From an uncultured Collinsella sp. (lineage in GTDB: Bacteria; Actinomycetota; Coriobacteriia; Coriobacteriales; Coriobacteriaceae): a DNA stretch of 15,336 nucleotides. Of the stretch, positions 1 through 8,249 are shown one piece after another. How positions within the stretch are numbered: the first letter of the stretch is position 1; every line of letters begins with the position of its first letter. Location: assembly GCA_900542945.1 (NCBI GenBank), contig UQPI01000051.1, positions 1 to 15,336 on the forward strand, read 5' to 3'. The translations under genes were made by a program, and so were the position numbers. Below the pieces are notes generated by a model, which did no database searches, was not told where the DNA came from, and was given only the letters and a program-made list of their open reading frames with translations.

Positions 1-1
1 A

Positions 2-589
2 AGCCGTGCCGCCAGCGCCCCGCGCGCCGGCCAGCAGCAGTTTGCTGCCCCGCAGCAGCAGCGCCCCGCCGCCATGCCCCAGCAGCAGCCGACGCCTCGC
101 GCCGCCGCTCCCGACCCGCTTGCCATGGCAGACCCCTTCGCGCCTAGCGTCCCCGACCCCGCCGCCGCACCCATCCCGGTGCCGCAGACCGTCTCGCGCG
201 ACGCGCTTGCCGGCATGGGCGGAGCCGCCGCGACCGGCGCTGCCGTGGGCCTAGGCGCCGCAGCCGGCATCGCCTCCAACATGGCGAGCACTCGCGCCCC
301 GCAGCGCCCGCTCGCCCAGCTCGTCGACGTCGTGAGCGGCGAGAACCATAGCATCACCTCCGCACAGGTGACCATCGGTCGCGAGCGCTCAGTTTCCGAC
401 ATTGCCCTGCGCGACCCCAACGTGTCGCGCCGCCACGCCCAGCTCACCTTTACGGGCTCGGATTGGTCGATCGAGGATCTCAATTCCACCAACGGCACAC
501 TCGTCAACAACCGCCGCATTACGCGCTGCCCGCTGCGCAACGGCGATCTGCTGACGTTTGGCCTGAGCACCTTTGAATTTAGGGGATAG
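2..589 (+). CDS. fhaA: FhaA-like FHA-domain protein, 5' end outside window
   Basis: Partial gene. The frame is open to the left edge, so the true start lies upstream and the internal ATG at 74 is not evidence of a start. The visible 195 residues begin with a Gln/Pro/Ala-rich low-complexity linker containing a short Gly/Ala-rich stretch. A C-terminal FHA domain of about 90 residues follows, with the phospho-threonine-binding signature GRERSVSDIALRD, SRRHAQL and LNSTNGTLVN. In actinobacterial FhaA an N-terminal DUF3662 domain precedes such a linker; it would lie off the window. FHA domains bind phospho-threonine on partners of the PknB kinase, and FhaA acts in cell-wall synthesis control (family knowledge). 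First visible gene of the fhaA-fhaB-pstP-rodA/pbpA-pknB operon; the next start is 6 nt after its stop. The FHA call is firm, while FhaA identity rests on context. Confidence 0.88.
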   Translation, partial: SRAASAPRAGQQQFAAPQQQRPAAMPQQQPTPRAAAPDPLAMADPFAPSVPDPAAAPIPVPQTVSRDALAGMGGAAATGAAVGLGAAAGIASNMASTRAPQRPLAQLVDVVSGENHSITSAQVTIGRERSVSDIALRDPNVSRRHAQLTFTGSDWSIEDLNSTNGTLVNNRRITRCPLRNGDLLTFGLSTFEFRG

Positions 590-595
590 TCTCTT

Positions 596-1012
596 ATGAA
601 CATCGATATCGTCCTTTTTGCAGGCCGCATCGTCCTGGTCGCCCTGCTCTATATCTTCCTGTTCGCCGTCATGAAGACCGGCGTGGGACTTGTGCGCGGG
701 CAGCGTCGCGACTCGGCTATCTGGACGATCGATGTGGACAAGGGTCCGCGCGGTATCCGCGGCATCCACGTAGACATGCTCGGCCCCGTCATCGTCGGTC
801 GCTCGCCATCTTCGGACATCTGCATCAACGAACCGTTCGTCTCGGCCTCGCATGCGCGCTTTTCGCTGCAGGGCCCGGCGCTCATCATCGAGGACCTCAA
901 CTCGCTTAACGGCACGCTCGTCAACGGCCGCCAGCTTGTGGAGCCCGCAACGCTGCGCGAGGGCGACGAAGTCCAGATTGGCGACGTGGTCATGAGGGTG
1001 AACCGTCGATGA
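596..1012 (+). CDS. fhaB: FhaB-like membrane-anchored FHA-domain protein
   Basis: 138 residues. An N-terminal hydrophobic helix (about residues 5-30) anchors the protein, and the rest should be cytosolic. The FHA domain covers about residues 60-136, with GRSPSSDICI, SASHARF and DLNSLNGTLVNGR matching the family's Gly-Arg, Ser-x-x-His and Asn-Gly motifs. Size and single-TM plus FHA layout match FhaB (FipA) of actinobacteria, a phospho-threonine reader linked to PknB-type kinases, division and wall synthesis. The ATG at 596 has GGGGA about 9 nt upstream, overlapping the end of the previous gene. Its stop overlaps the start of the phosphatase gene by 4 nt (ATGA), which suggests translational coupling of reader and phosphatase. 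Confidence 0.92.
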   Translation: MNIDIVLFAGRIVLVALLYIFLFAVMKTGVGLVRGQRRDSAIWTIDVDKGPRGIRGIHVDMLGPVIVGRSPSSDICINEPFVSASHARFSLQGPALIIEDLNSLNGTLVNGRQLVEPATLREGDEVQIGDVVMRVNRR

Positions 1013-2808
1013 TCGACGAGGAGAACAAGTCCGCAACCATGACCGAGGCACCGGCTGCCGCCGTAGCTGCACCGGCCCACGCCGCTCCGGCGGACTCCAC
1101 ACCCGTGGAGCCCGAGGACACCGTGTTCTCCCTGCCTCTTTCGCATGTAACGCATGATATTTCGGATCTCGCCGATAACGAGGGCGAAGAGGATGCCGTA
1201 GCGGCGCCCATCGGCGCACATGCTGCGGAACAGCCCACAGCGCCCGAAGCAACCCCGGCGCCGGCTCACTTTGCAGAGCCCGTCGCCGTGGCAATCAACG
1301 AGAGTGCTGCGGTGTTTGCGGCACCCGAGCCCGCCGCGCCGGCGTTTCCCATAGCCCCGGCATCCGAGGTTGCGCCCGTGTCTACGCCGGCGCCCGAGCC
1401 TATAGACGTCAGCCCGCAAGACGACGAGTCGACCGCCTGCGCGTCCGAAGAGCCCGGCTCCCCGGACACCGGCGATTCCGAATCAAACGCCGAGACCGAC
1501 ACCGTCTCTCCCGGTGACACGGCCGAGATCGACGTTGCCGCCGTTGAGGCCAAGCTCAAAGACCCCGGCTCGACCATGAGCTTTGAGCCCCTGACCGAGG
1601 GGCGCATCGAGACCGACTCGACCTATGATGCCGGCACCACCACGCAACTCATGTGGGGCGCCCGCTCTGACGTTGGCTGCGTACGCCCGCACAATGAGGA
1701 TTCCTACCTGGTGCAGTCGCCGCTCTTTTGCGTATGCGACGGCATGGGCGGTCACGCCGCCGGCGAGGTAGCCTCTTCCATCGCCGTCGAGACTATTGCC
1801 AAGACGGCCCCGCAGTCCGCCGACGCAGCACGCCTGGCCGCAGCCGTCGAGGCAGCCAACGCCGCCGTAATCGAGGCCGCCTTGAATGGCCTGGGCAAGC
1901 CCGGCATGGGCTGCACAGCCACTTGCGCCTATATCGAAAACGACACGCTCGCCATCGCCCACGTGGGCGACTCGCGCGCCTACCTGCTCCACGAGGGCAC
2001 GCTCATCCGCGTGACCCGCGACCACTCCTACGTGGAGGAGCTCGTGGACGCCGGCGAGATCACGGCAGATGAGGCTCGCGTCCACCCCAACCGTTCGGTC
2101 ATCACCCGCGCGCTGGGCTCGGACCCCGCTATGTATGCCGACCACTTCACTCTGCATATCGAGGAAGGCGACCGTCTGATCCTGTGCTCCGACGGCCTTT
2201 CGAGCATGATTCCCGATAGCGATATCGAGAACATCGCCACACAGTCCTCAACCGCGCAAATCTGCGTCGACAACCTAGTGGACGCGGCGCTTGCCGCCGG
2301 CGGCCACGACAACGTGACCGTAGTAGTCGTTGACCTGGTTGACGATGGCGTTATGCGCGAGGCGCAGCGCGTGCGTCGCCGCAACATTACTATCGCCGCC
2401 ATCCTGGCCCTCGTCTTTGTGCTGGCAGCTGGCATCTGGGCCTACACGGGTGTCACCGGCTCGTACTACCTGGGTACCTACCAGGGCAATGTCGCCGTCT
2501 GGCGCGGCCTGCCCGGCAAGCCGCTCGGACTCAAGCTCCACTGGCTCGAAAGCGAAACCAGCATCAAGCTATCCGACCTGCCCGAAGACACGCAAAACCG
2601 CCTCAAGGCGGGTATTCCGCAAACAAGTGTCGACGATGCGCAGGACACGATATCCAAGTACCGCCACCAGATCGACGAGGAGCAGACCCGCCAGGTGATT
2701 GACGCGCAGACGATTCGCGACAACACCAATCAGGGATCGACCTCCGAATCAGATTCCGAGAAAACCGCCGAACAGTCCGCCGAGGCCGAAGCCTCCGATA
2801 AGAATTAG
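1009..2808 (+). CDS. pstP: PP2C-type Ser/Thr protein phosphatase with long disordered N-tail and one TM helix
   Basis: 599 residues. About residues 1-210 are a Pro/Ala/Glu/Asp-rich, apparently disordered extension. The PP2C domain follows (about 214-450), with SDVGCVRPHNED (metal-binding Asp231), CDGMGGHAAGE (Asp244), HVGDSRAYL, CSDGLSSMI and GGHDNVTVVVVD (Asp434). A TM helix lies near 461-483, then an outside segment of about 115 residues ending in acidic and Ser-rich sequence. PstP removes phosphate from PknB-type kinases, FHA proteins and wall enzymes (family knowledge). Typical PstP proteins have the catalytic domain near the N-terminus, so the 200-residue leader is unusual. The ATG is fixed by the 4-nt overlap with fhaB, although an ATG at codon 11 cannot be excluded. 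The gene ends 16 nt before the RodA-PbpA gene. Confidence 0.93.
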   Translation: MIDEENKSATMTEAPAAAVAAPAHAAPADSTPVEPEDTVFSLPLSHVTHDISDLADNEGEEDAVAAPIGAHAAEQPTAPEATPAPAHFAEPVAVAINESAAVFAAPEPAAPAFPIAPASEVAPVSTPAPEPIDVSPQDDESTACASEEPGSPDTGDSESNAETDTVSPGDTAEIDVAAVEAKLKDPGSTMSFEPLTEGRIETDSTYDAGTTTQLMWGARSDVGCVRPHNEDSYLVQSPLFCVCDGMGGHAAGEVASSIAVETIAKTAPQSADAARLAAAVEAANAAVIEAALNGLGKPGMGCTATCAYIENDTLAIAHVGDSRAYLLHEGTLIRVTRDHSYVEELVDAGEITADEARVHPNRSVITRALGSDPAMYADHFTLHIEEGDRLILCSDGLSSMIPDSDIENIATQSSTAQICVDNLVDAALAAGGHDNVTVVVVDLVDDGVMREAQRVRRRNITIAAILALVFVLAAGIWAYTGVTGSYYLGTYQGNVAVWRGLPGKPLGLKLHWLESETSIKLSDLPEDTQNRLKAGIPQTSVDDAQDTISKYRHQIDEEQTRQVIDAQTIRDNTNQGSTSESDSEKTAEQSAEAEASDKN

Positions 2809-2824
2809 AAAGGGAGTGCCGCTT

Positions 2825-5695
2825 ATGAGTCGCCGCAACACCGAACTGCTCTTGCTCATCGCCTCGGCGTTCCCCGTCATCCTGCTCTATGCGATGTACG
2901 TGCTCACCGCGGGTGCCACGATTTCCTTTGAGACGCTCGCCGTGCCGATCGGCCTGTTCGCCGCATTCGCCGCGGCGCATATCGCCGTGCGCATCCTGGC
3001 GCCCGGCGCCGACCCCGCCATCCTGCCCATCGTCTTTGTGCTCTCGGGCATCGGCATCACATTCGTGACGCGCCTGGCCCCCGACCTCGCCATCTCGCAG
3101 CTCATCATCCTGTTTGTCTCGGTGGCGCTCATGGTGGGAACCCTCGCACTGGTCAAGAACCTCGACGTGGTCATGCGCTACAAGTACACCTTTGGCATTA
3201 TCGGCATCATCCTGCTGATGCTGCCGATCTTTATCGGCACCACGATCTCGGGCTCCAAGCTGTGGATTCGCATCGCGGGCTTCACCATCCAGCCCGGCGA
3301 GTTCGCCAAGGTCTTCATCGTCCTGTTCCTGGCAGGCTATCTGGCCGAGAACCGCGAGCTGCTCTCCATCTCCAACCGCAAGATCCTGGGCCTCAAGATT
3401 CCGCGCTTCCGCCTGCTGTTGCCGCTGTTTGCCGTGTGGGGCGTGTGTCTGCTCATCGTCGTCTTCGAACGCGACCTGGGCTCGGCCGTCCTGTTCTACA
3501 CCATCTTTTTGCTGATGCTCTATGTTGCCACGGGACGCCTTTCGTACGTCATCATCGGCCTTGCACTGCTAGCCGTTGGAGCCGTGGGCGCCTACAAGTT
3601 CCTGTCGCACGTGCAGGTGCGTTTCCAAGTCTGGGCCGATCCGTTTAAGGACGCCCAGGGCCAGGGCTACCAGATCGTACAGTCACTTTACTCGCTGGCC
3701 GACGGCGGTCTGGCCGGCGTCGGCATTGGCAACGGCATGGCAAACAACATCCCCGTCGTCGAGTCCGACTTTATCTTCTCGGCCATCGGCGAGGAAATGG
3801 GCCTTTTGGGCGGCGGCGCCGTGCTCATCCTGTTTATGCTTTTTGCCGTGCGCGGCCTCACCACGGCCGCCCGCGCTAAGTCCGACCTTGCCGCCTTTAG
3901 CGCGACCGGCCTTACGGCAGCCATCAGCTTCCAGGCATTCTTAATCGTTGGCGGCGTAACCCGCCTGATCCCGCTGACCGGCGTCACCCTGCCCTTTATG
4001 AGCCAGGGCGGCTCCTCGCTGCTGGCGAGCTTTATTATCGTCGCGCTGCTGCTGCGCGCCGGCGACGAGGCAACCGGACGCGAAGCCGAGCTCACCGGCA
4101 CCGGCACCATGGCCACCATCACCGATGACCAGGTCGCATCCGCCGCTGCCCCGACCGGTACGCGTTTTGCCAACGCACCTTCCTACAGCGTCGGTAACCG
4201 CTCCGCGGGTTCTCGCATGCGTCGTCGCCTGCTCGACACGCCCGAGTCCGGCGTGCTCGGCCGCGTGGCACTTGCCAACCGTCTGACTCGTGCCGTGCTT
4301 GCCTTCACGGCGCTGTTCGCCATCCTTATCGGCAACCTCACCTATGTCCAGGTCATCAAGGCGAAGGACTACCAGGATATGCCGACCAACAACCACACCA
4401 TCGCCCGCTCCAAGTACATCCAGCGTGGCTCCATCATCACGTCCGACGGCGTGACGCTGGCCGAGTCGCTGCAGCAGCAGGACGGCACCTACGCCCGCTC
4501 CTACCCCAACGGCAATATGGCCGCGCACGTGGTTGGCTACGTGAGCCAGCAGTATGGCACCGCTGGCATCGAGAGCGTCATGAACGACACGCTCACCGGC
4601 TCCAAGGATTACTCCAGCTGGAACAACGCCATCGCGTCGCTCGCGGGGCAGACCCAGCCGGGCAATACCGCCAAGCTCACCATCGACTCACGCATCCAGA
4701 CGGCTGCCGAGCAGGCGCTCAAGGGCTTTAAGGGCGCTGTGGTGGTCATGGATCCGCGCACCGGTGCGGTCCTTGCGTGCGCGAGCTCGCCCACCTACGA
4801 CAACACCAACATCGATGCGCTGCTCCAGTCGGGCGGCGGCGAGGACGGCTCCATGTACAACCGTGCCATGGACGCGCTGTACACCCCGGGCTCGACCTTT
4901 AAGGTCGTCACGCTCTCCGCGGCACTCGAAACCGGCACCGCCAGCCTTACCAGCACGTACCAGGCGCCCGGCTCCATGGACATCGGCAACGCGCCGGTCA
5001 CCAACTCTGCCAACGAAAGCTACGGCACCATCAGCCTGCAGCAGGCCTTCGCCGTGTCGTCCAACGTCGTCTTTGGCCAGGTGGCCAACGAGATTGGCGC
5101 CAGCTCACTCGTCCAGTTTGCCAACGCCTTTGGCTACGGCCAAAAGCTCGGCCAAGATCTGACCTCCGCCGCCTCCATCATGGCCGACCCGTCGCTTATG
5201 ACCGAGTGGGAGACCGCTTGGGCAGGCGCCGGCCAGCCCGTCGGCATGGACCACACGCCTGGCCCGCAGACCACCGTTATGCAGAATTGCGTGATCGCCG
5301 CCGCTATCGCCAACAGCGGCGTGGTCATGGACCCGTTCTTTGTGTCCCAGATACTCGCCCCGGACGGAACCGTGGTTAAGACCACGCAGTCCCGCTCTCT
5401 GGGCCAGGCTGTCAGCTCTGCCACGGCCGACCAGGTCAAGCAGGCCATGCTCGCCGTCGTCCAGTCCGGTACCGGCACCGATGCCCAGATTCCGGGCGTC
5501 AAGGTTGCCGGCAAGACCGGTTCGGCCGAGGTCGGCGGCGCCAACGTCAACTCTATGTTTGTTGGCTTTGCACCTTACGATTCACCCACGGTTGCCATCT
5601 CGGTGGCCCTGGAGGATTACGACAAACACGACGTCGAGGCGGCTAAGATTGCCGGTATCGTCCTGACCGCGGCGCTCGCCGCACAGGGAGCGTGA
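2825..5695 (+). CDS. rodA-pbpA: Fused RodA/FtsW (SEDS) glycosyltransferase and class B penicillin-binding transpeptidase
   Basis: One uninterrupted 956-residue chain. Residues 1 to about 420 are a polytopic SEDS protein with many hydrophobic helices and the motif WADPFKD...GYQIVQS near residues 270-285, then GGLAGVGIGNG and a late PFMSQGGSS. A linker of about 60 residues leads to a TM helix near 490-510 and a PbpA-like transpeptidase. Catalytic Ser690 lies in STFK (690-693), SSN is at 745-747 and KTG at 897-899. SEDS enzymes polymerise lipid II and class B PBPs cross-link the strands; they normally act as separate partners. Start ATG 2825 has AAAGGGAG about 9 nt upstream; the frame runs back to 2699 but that part overlaps pstP and is Pro/Arg-rich noise. 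In mycobacteria rodA and pbpA are separate adjacent genes at the same locus, so a fusion here is in keeping with context. Confidence 0.93.
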   Translation: MSRRNTELLLLIASAFPVILLYAMYVLTAGATISFETLAVPIGLFAAFAAAHIAVRILAPGADPAILPIVFVLSGIGITFVTRLAPDLAISQLIILFVSVALMVGTLALVKNLDVVMRYKYTFGIIGIILLMLPIFIGTTISGSKLWIRIAGFTIQPGEFAKVFIVLFLAGYLAENRELLSISNRKILGLKIPRFRLLLPLFAVWGVCLLIVVFERDLGSAVLFYTIFLLMLYVATGRLSYVIIGLALLAVGAVGAYKFLSHVQVRFQVWADPFKDAQGQGYQIVQSLYSLADGGLAGVGIGNGMANNIPVVESDFIFSAIGEEMGLLGGGAVLILFMLFAVRGLTTAARAKSDLAAFSATGLTAAISFQAFLIVGGVTRLIPLTGVTLPFMSQGGSSLLASFIIVALLLRAGDEATGREAELTGTGTMATITDDQVASAAAPTGTRFANAPSYSVGNRSAGSRMRRRLLDTPESGVLGRVALANRLTRAVLAFTALFAILIGNLTYVQVIKAKDYQDMPTNNHTIARSKYIQRGSIITSDGVTLAESLQQQDGTYARSYPNGNMAAHVVGYVSQQYGTAGIESVMNDTLTGSKDYSSWNNAIASLAGQTQPGNTAKLTIDSRIQTAAEQALKGFKGAVVVMDPRTGAVLACASSPTYDNTNIDALLQSGGGEDGSMYNRAMDALYTPGSTFKVVTLSAALETGTASLTSTYQAPGSMDIGNAPVTNSANESYGTISLQQAFAVSSNVVFGQVANEIGASSLVQFANAFGYGQKLGQDLTSAASIMADPSLMTEWETAWAGAGQPVGMDHTPGPQTTVMQNCVIAAAIANSGVVMDPFFVSQILAPDGTVVKTTQSRSLGQAVSSATADQVKQAMLAVVQSGTGTDAQIPGVKVAGKTGSAEVGGANVNSMFVGFAPYDSPTVAISVALEDYDKHDVEAAKIAGIVLTAALAAQGA

Positions 5696-5827
5696 TGCCC
5701 GTGATCAAAGCGGATACTTGGGGCGCGCCGCGGCCGATGAGCTAGCGGCTACGCGCCACACGGCCCCAGCGGCCACACATTTGGTACCACACACATCGTT
5801 GAGCGAATAGTTATGTTAGGAGCAGGA

Positions 5828-7795
5828 ATGGAACAGAGGGTCCTCGGGGGAAGATACCTCCTCAAGGATAAGGTGGGAACGGGCGGTATGGCGACCGTCT
5901 ACCGCGCACAGGATCAGGTCCTCGACCGCACGGTTGCCGTCAAGATCATGCTGCCGCAGTATGCCGGTGACGCCACCTTCGCCGCTCGCTTTAAGCAGGA
6001 AGCCCAGGCAGCTGCCGGCCTGTCCTCCCCCTATATCGTGGGCGTCTACGACTGGGGCAAGGACGGCGACACCTATTACATCGTCATGGAGTACCTGCGC
6101 GGTACCGACCTTAAGAGCGGCATCAAGAGCCACGGCGCCCTCGATCCCAAGAAGGTCGCGCAGATCGGCTCGCAGATCAGCTCCGCGCTTTCGGTCGCAC
6201 ACAAGCACGAGATCATCCACCGCGACATTAAGCCGCAAAACATCATGGTGCTGCCCGACGGCAACATCAAGGTAATGGATTTTGGCATCGCACGCGCCAA
6301 GAACAGCCACCTCACGCAAGACAACAACGTGCTGGGAACTGCCCACTACGTCAGCCCCGAGCAGACCCGCGGTCAGGACCTCGGCCCCACCTCGGATATC
6401 TACTCGCTGGGCGTCGTGATGTACGAGTGCGCCACCGGCCGCGTTCCCTTTGACGGTGACGACGCTATCTCGGTCGCACTCAAGCAGGTCAACGAGCTGC
6501 CTATTCCGCCAAGCCAGATCAACTCCGGTGTCGACGCCGACCTTGAGCGCATCATCCTCAAGTGCATGGAGAAGGACCCGGCAAACCGCTTCCAGACCGC
6601 TGACGAGCTGCGTCAGGTGCTCAACAGCTACCTGTCGGGCCGTGCCGTTAACATCTCGGAGCCCACGCGCATCATCGGTGCCCCCGGTGAGCTGGGCGCC
6701 ACCAAGACTCGCGAGCTTTCCGATCAGACGCGCGCCATGGTGCGTCCCGTCTCGGGCGTGAGCGGCCAGAATACCGCCCGTAGCTCGGTTTCGGGCTCCA
6801 CCGGCTCCTACGAGGTCGAAAAGCCCAAATCCAACAAGAACAAGATCATCGCCGCTGTGGTGGCAGCTGTTGCCGTCATCGGCATCGTTGTGGCCTTTGC
6901 TACTGGGCTCTTTGGCGGCGAGCAGGTCCCCGTGCCCGACGTGCTGGGCAAGGACCAGCAGACTGCCGTCGAGCTGATCAAGGAAGCCGGCCTCGAGGTC
7001 GGCACCATCGACCAAAGCTACAACGACGATGTCGACGAAGGCAAGGTCGCCGAGCAAACGCCCAACGGCCACACCAAGAAGGCCAAGGGCACCAAGGTGA
7101 ACCTGGTGATCTCCAAGGGCCCCAAGCCCTCCGAGAAGGTTGAGGTTCCCCAGCTTGTCGGCCTGACCAAGGACCAGGCAGAAGCCGCGCTGGCAAGCGT
7201 TGGCCTGAAGGGCAACGCCTCCGAGGAGGCCAACGAGGCCGATGAGGGCCAGGTCTTTGAGCAGGGCACCAAAGCCGGTAAGGAAGTCGAGAAGGGCACG
7301 ACCATCTCGTATAAGGTCTCGAGCGGCCCGGATACCACGTCCGTCCCCGACCTGACCGACATGACCGAGGCCCAGGCGCGCAACGCCCTCGATATGGCAG
7401 GCTTTGGCGTCGACGTGAGCTACCAGGAGAACGACTCGGTTACCGAGGGCACCGTGATCAGCTGGAACCCCAGCGGCAAGCAGAAGCCCGGCGCCACGAT
7501 TACCGTCGTCATTGCCAAGAAGTCCGGCAAGGCCTCCGTCCCGGGCAACCTATACGGCAAGAGCATTTCCGCCGCCGTTACCGCGCTCAACAACGCCGGT
7601 TTCTATAACATTGGCTTCTGTGACCAGAACGGCAATCCCGTGAGCGGTAACGAGGATGCCACCGTTACGGGCGTCTCCCCCACCGGCAAGCAGTCCACCG
7701 ACAACACGATTACGCTGACGGTTTCGATTTCTGGCTCGGGTTCGGGCTCTGGCTCGGGCACGAGCACGGGCGACGATTCCGGTACGACCAACTAG
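5828..7795 (+). CDS. pknB: PknB-type Ser/Thr kinase with four PASTA domains
   Basis: 655 residues. The kinase domain covers about 9-275, with Gly-rich loop GTGGMATV, Lys39 (VAVKI), HRDIKPQN with catalytic Asp133, DFG at 151-153, and GTAHYVSPEQ in the activation segment. A juxtamembrane linker leads to a TM helix near 338-361, then four extracellular PASTA repeats of about 65 residues beginning near VPVPDVLG, VEVPQLVG, TSVPDLTD and ASVPGNLY. The C-terminus is a Gly/Ser repeat tail. PASTA domains bind muropeptides or lipid II and activate the kinase, whose targets include FHA proteins and wall enzymes. ATG 5828 is chosen because AGGAG lies 5 nt upstream; the in-frame ATG at 5813 has no good ribosome site. 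The 132-nt gap before it holds only GC-rich inverted sequence and a weak promoter-like TTGGTA/GAATAG pair (5781-5810), so co-transcription is likely. Divergent last PASTA repeat. Confidence 0.95.
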   Translation: MEQRVLGGRYLLKDKVGTGGMATVYRAQDQVLDRTVAVKIMLPQYAGDATFAARFKQEAQAAAGLSSPYIVGVYDWGKDGDTYYIVMEYLRGTDLKSGIKSHGALDPKKVAQIGSQISSALSVAHKHEIIHRDIKPQNIMVLPDGNIKVMDFGIARAKNSHLTQDNNVLGTAHYVSPEQTRGQDLGPTSDIYSLGVVMYECATGRVPFDGDDAISVALKQVNELPIPPSQINSGVDADLERIILKCMEKDPANRFQTADELRQVLNSYLSGRAVNISEPTRIIGAPGELGATKTRELSDQTRAMVRPVSGVSGQNTARSSVSGSTGSYEVEKPKSNKNKIIAAVVAAVAVIGIVVAFATGLFGGEQVPVPDVLGKDQQTAVELIKEAGLEVGTIDQSYNDDVDEGKVAEQTPNGHTKKAKGTKVNLVISKGPKPSEKVEVPQLVGLTKDQAEAALASVGLKGNASEEANEADEGQVFEQGTKAGKEVEKGTTISYKVSSGPDTTSVPDLTDMTEAQARNALDMAGFGVDVSYQENDSVTEGTVISWNPSGKQKPGATITVVIAKKSGKASVPGNLYGKSISAAVTALNNAGFYNIGFCDQNGNPVSGNEDATVTGVSPTGKQSTDNTITLTVSISGSGSGSGSGTSTGDDSGTTN

Positions 7796-7845
7796 TCGCC
7801 GCCCCACCGCCCATTACGGCTCCCGCCGCAAACATATTCGCTCAC

Positions 7846-7887
7846 AGGCGCCCGCTTGCTCCCCCAGCAAGCGGGCGCCTCGTTTTT
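7846..7887 (+). terminator. Rho-independent terminator of the cell-wall/kinase operon
   Basis: A perfect 15-bp stem (AGGCGCCCGCTTGCT at 7846-7860 with its complement at 7866-7880) encloses a CCCCC loop and is followed by CG and five T. It lies 50 nt after the pknB stop, in the right orientation to end the fhaA-pknB operon. It also separates the core operon from the mobile region. Confidence 0.95.
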
Positions 7888-7899
7888 GACATGACATGA

Positions 7900-7970
7900 A
7901 CCAGAAGAGCCCGGTACCGTGACGGTGTACCGGGCTCGATCAATCTCTGGTGCCCCCGGGCTGATTCGAA
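7900..7970 (-). repeat. Left copy of tRNA-Arg 3'-end plus downstream hairpin (truncated tRNA remnant)
   Basis: Read on the minus strand, 7970-7948 is the last 23 nt of a tRNA: TTCGAA of the T-loop, the T and acceptor 3' strands, and CCA at 7950-7948. Just downstream is a hairpin with GAGCCCGGT arms inside an outer ACCAGA/TCTGGT pair. The unit aligns almost base for base with 9572-9640, apart from two single-base gaps and a few substitutions. Similarity stops at the T-loop, next to the IS110 element. I read it as an older attachment-site remnant or a cut tRNA fragment. No T-run follows the hairpin, so terminator function is uncertain. Confidence 0.75.
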
Positions 7971-7989
7971 AACTCCCCATTACAGTCTG

Positions 7990-8205
7990 AAATAGGCCAT
8001 CGATAAATTTCGATGGCGAGCATTCGGCGCATTGCCTACGATACGGGCAAGCCCCGAGGGGCCGCCGATCGGGCGCCTCCGGATGGCCGTCTGCCCCTGC
8101 CCCGTAGAGGGCCCGGGGGGTGTTGCCACCGGGGGCGCTCGCCGCTCCGGACGACTGATAGGAAACTGCCGGGCGCAAGCGCCACGGCCAGGTAATGTGG
8201 GTGTC
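7990..8205 (+). ncRNA. Candidate IS110 bridge RNA in the left end
   Basis: No plausible gene lies here, but the sequence folds into consecutive stem-loops. A 5' hairpin GCCATCGA/TCGATGGC (7996-8017) comes first. A domain closed by CTACG/CGTAG and GGGCA/TGCCC (8036-8049 with 8098-8107) follows, then a small hairpin GGTG-TTGC-CACC (8119-8130). Last is a third domain closed by GGCGCT/AGCGCC and CGCC/GGCG (8134-8183) with an 18-nt loop at 8151-8168. A 5' hairpin followed by two larger loop domains, upstream of the recombinase, is the known layout of IS621-type bridge RNAs, whose loops pair with target and donor DNA. Ends and pairing are hand-drawn; no covariation was computed. Confidence 0.55.
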
Positions 8206-8249
8206 GCGGGGAGGGGTTCCGATCGGCCTACCGATTGGAGGATACCACC

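Noticed and set aside
389..2157. Several long minus-strand frames under the FHA and phosphatase genes
   Set aside because: All lie antisense to genes with clear motifs and show biased Arg/Gly/Ala composition.
2699..2824. Upstream extension of the RodA-PbpA reading frame by 42 codons
   Set aside because: It overlaps the pstP coding region, is Pro/Arg-rich out-of-frame sequence, and the ATG at 2825 has a good ribosome site.
5816..7072. 418-codon open frame on the minus strand
   Set aside because: It is an antisense shadow of the pknB gene caused by GC-rich codon bias; it shows no recognisable domain.
7948..7970. Intact tRNA gene at the left repeat
   Set aside because: Only the last 23 nt match a tRNA; no anticodon or 5' half is present.
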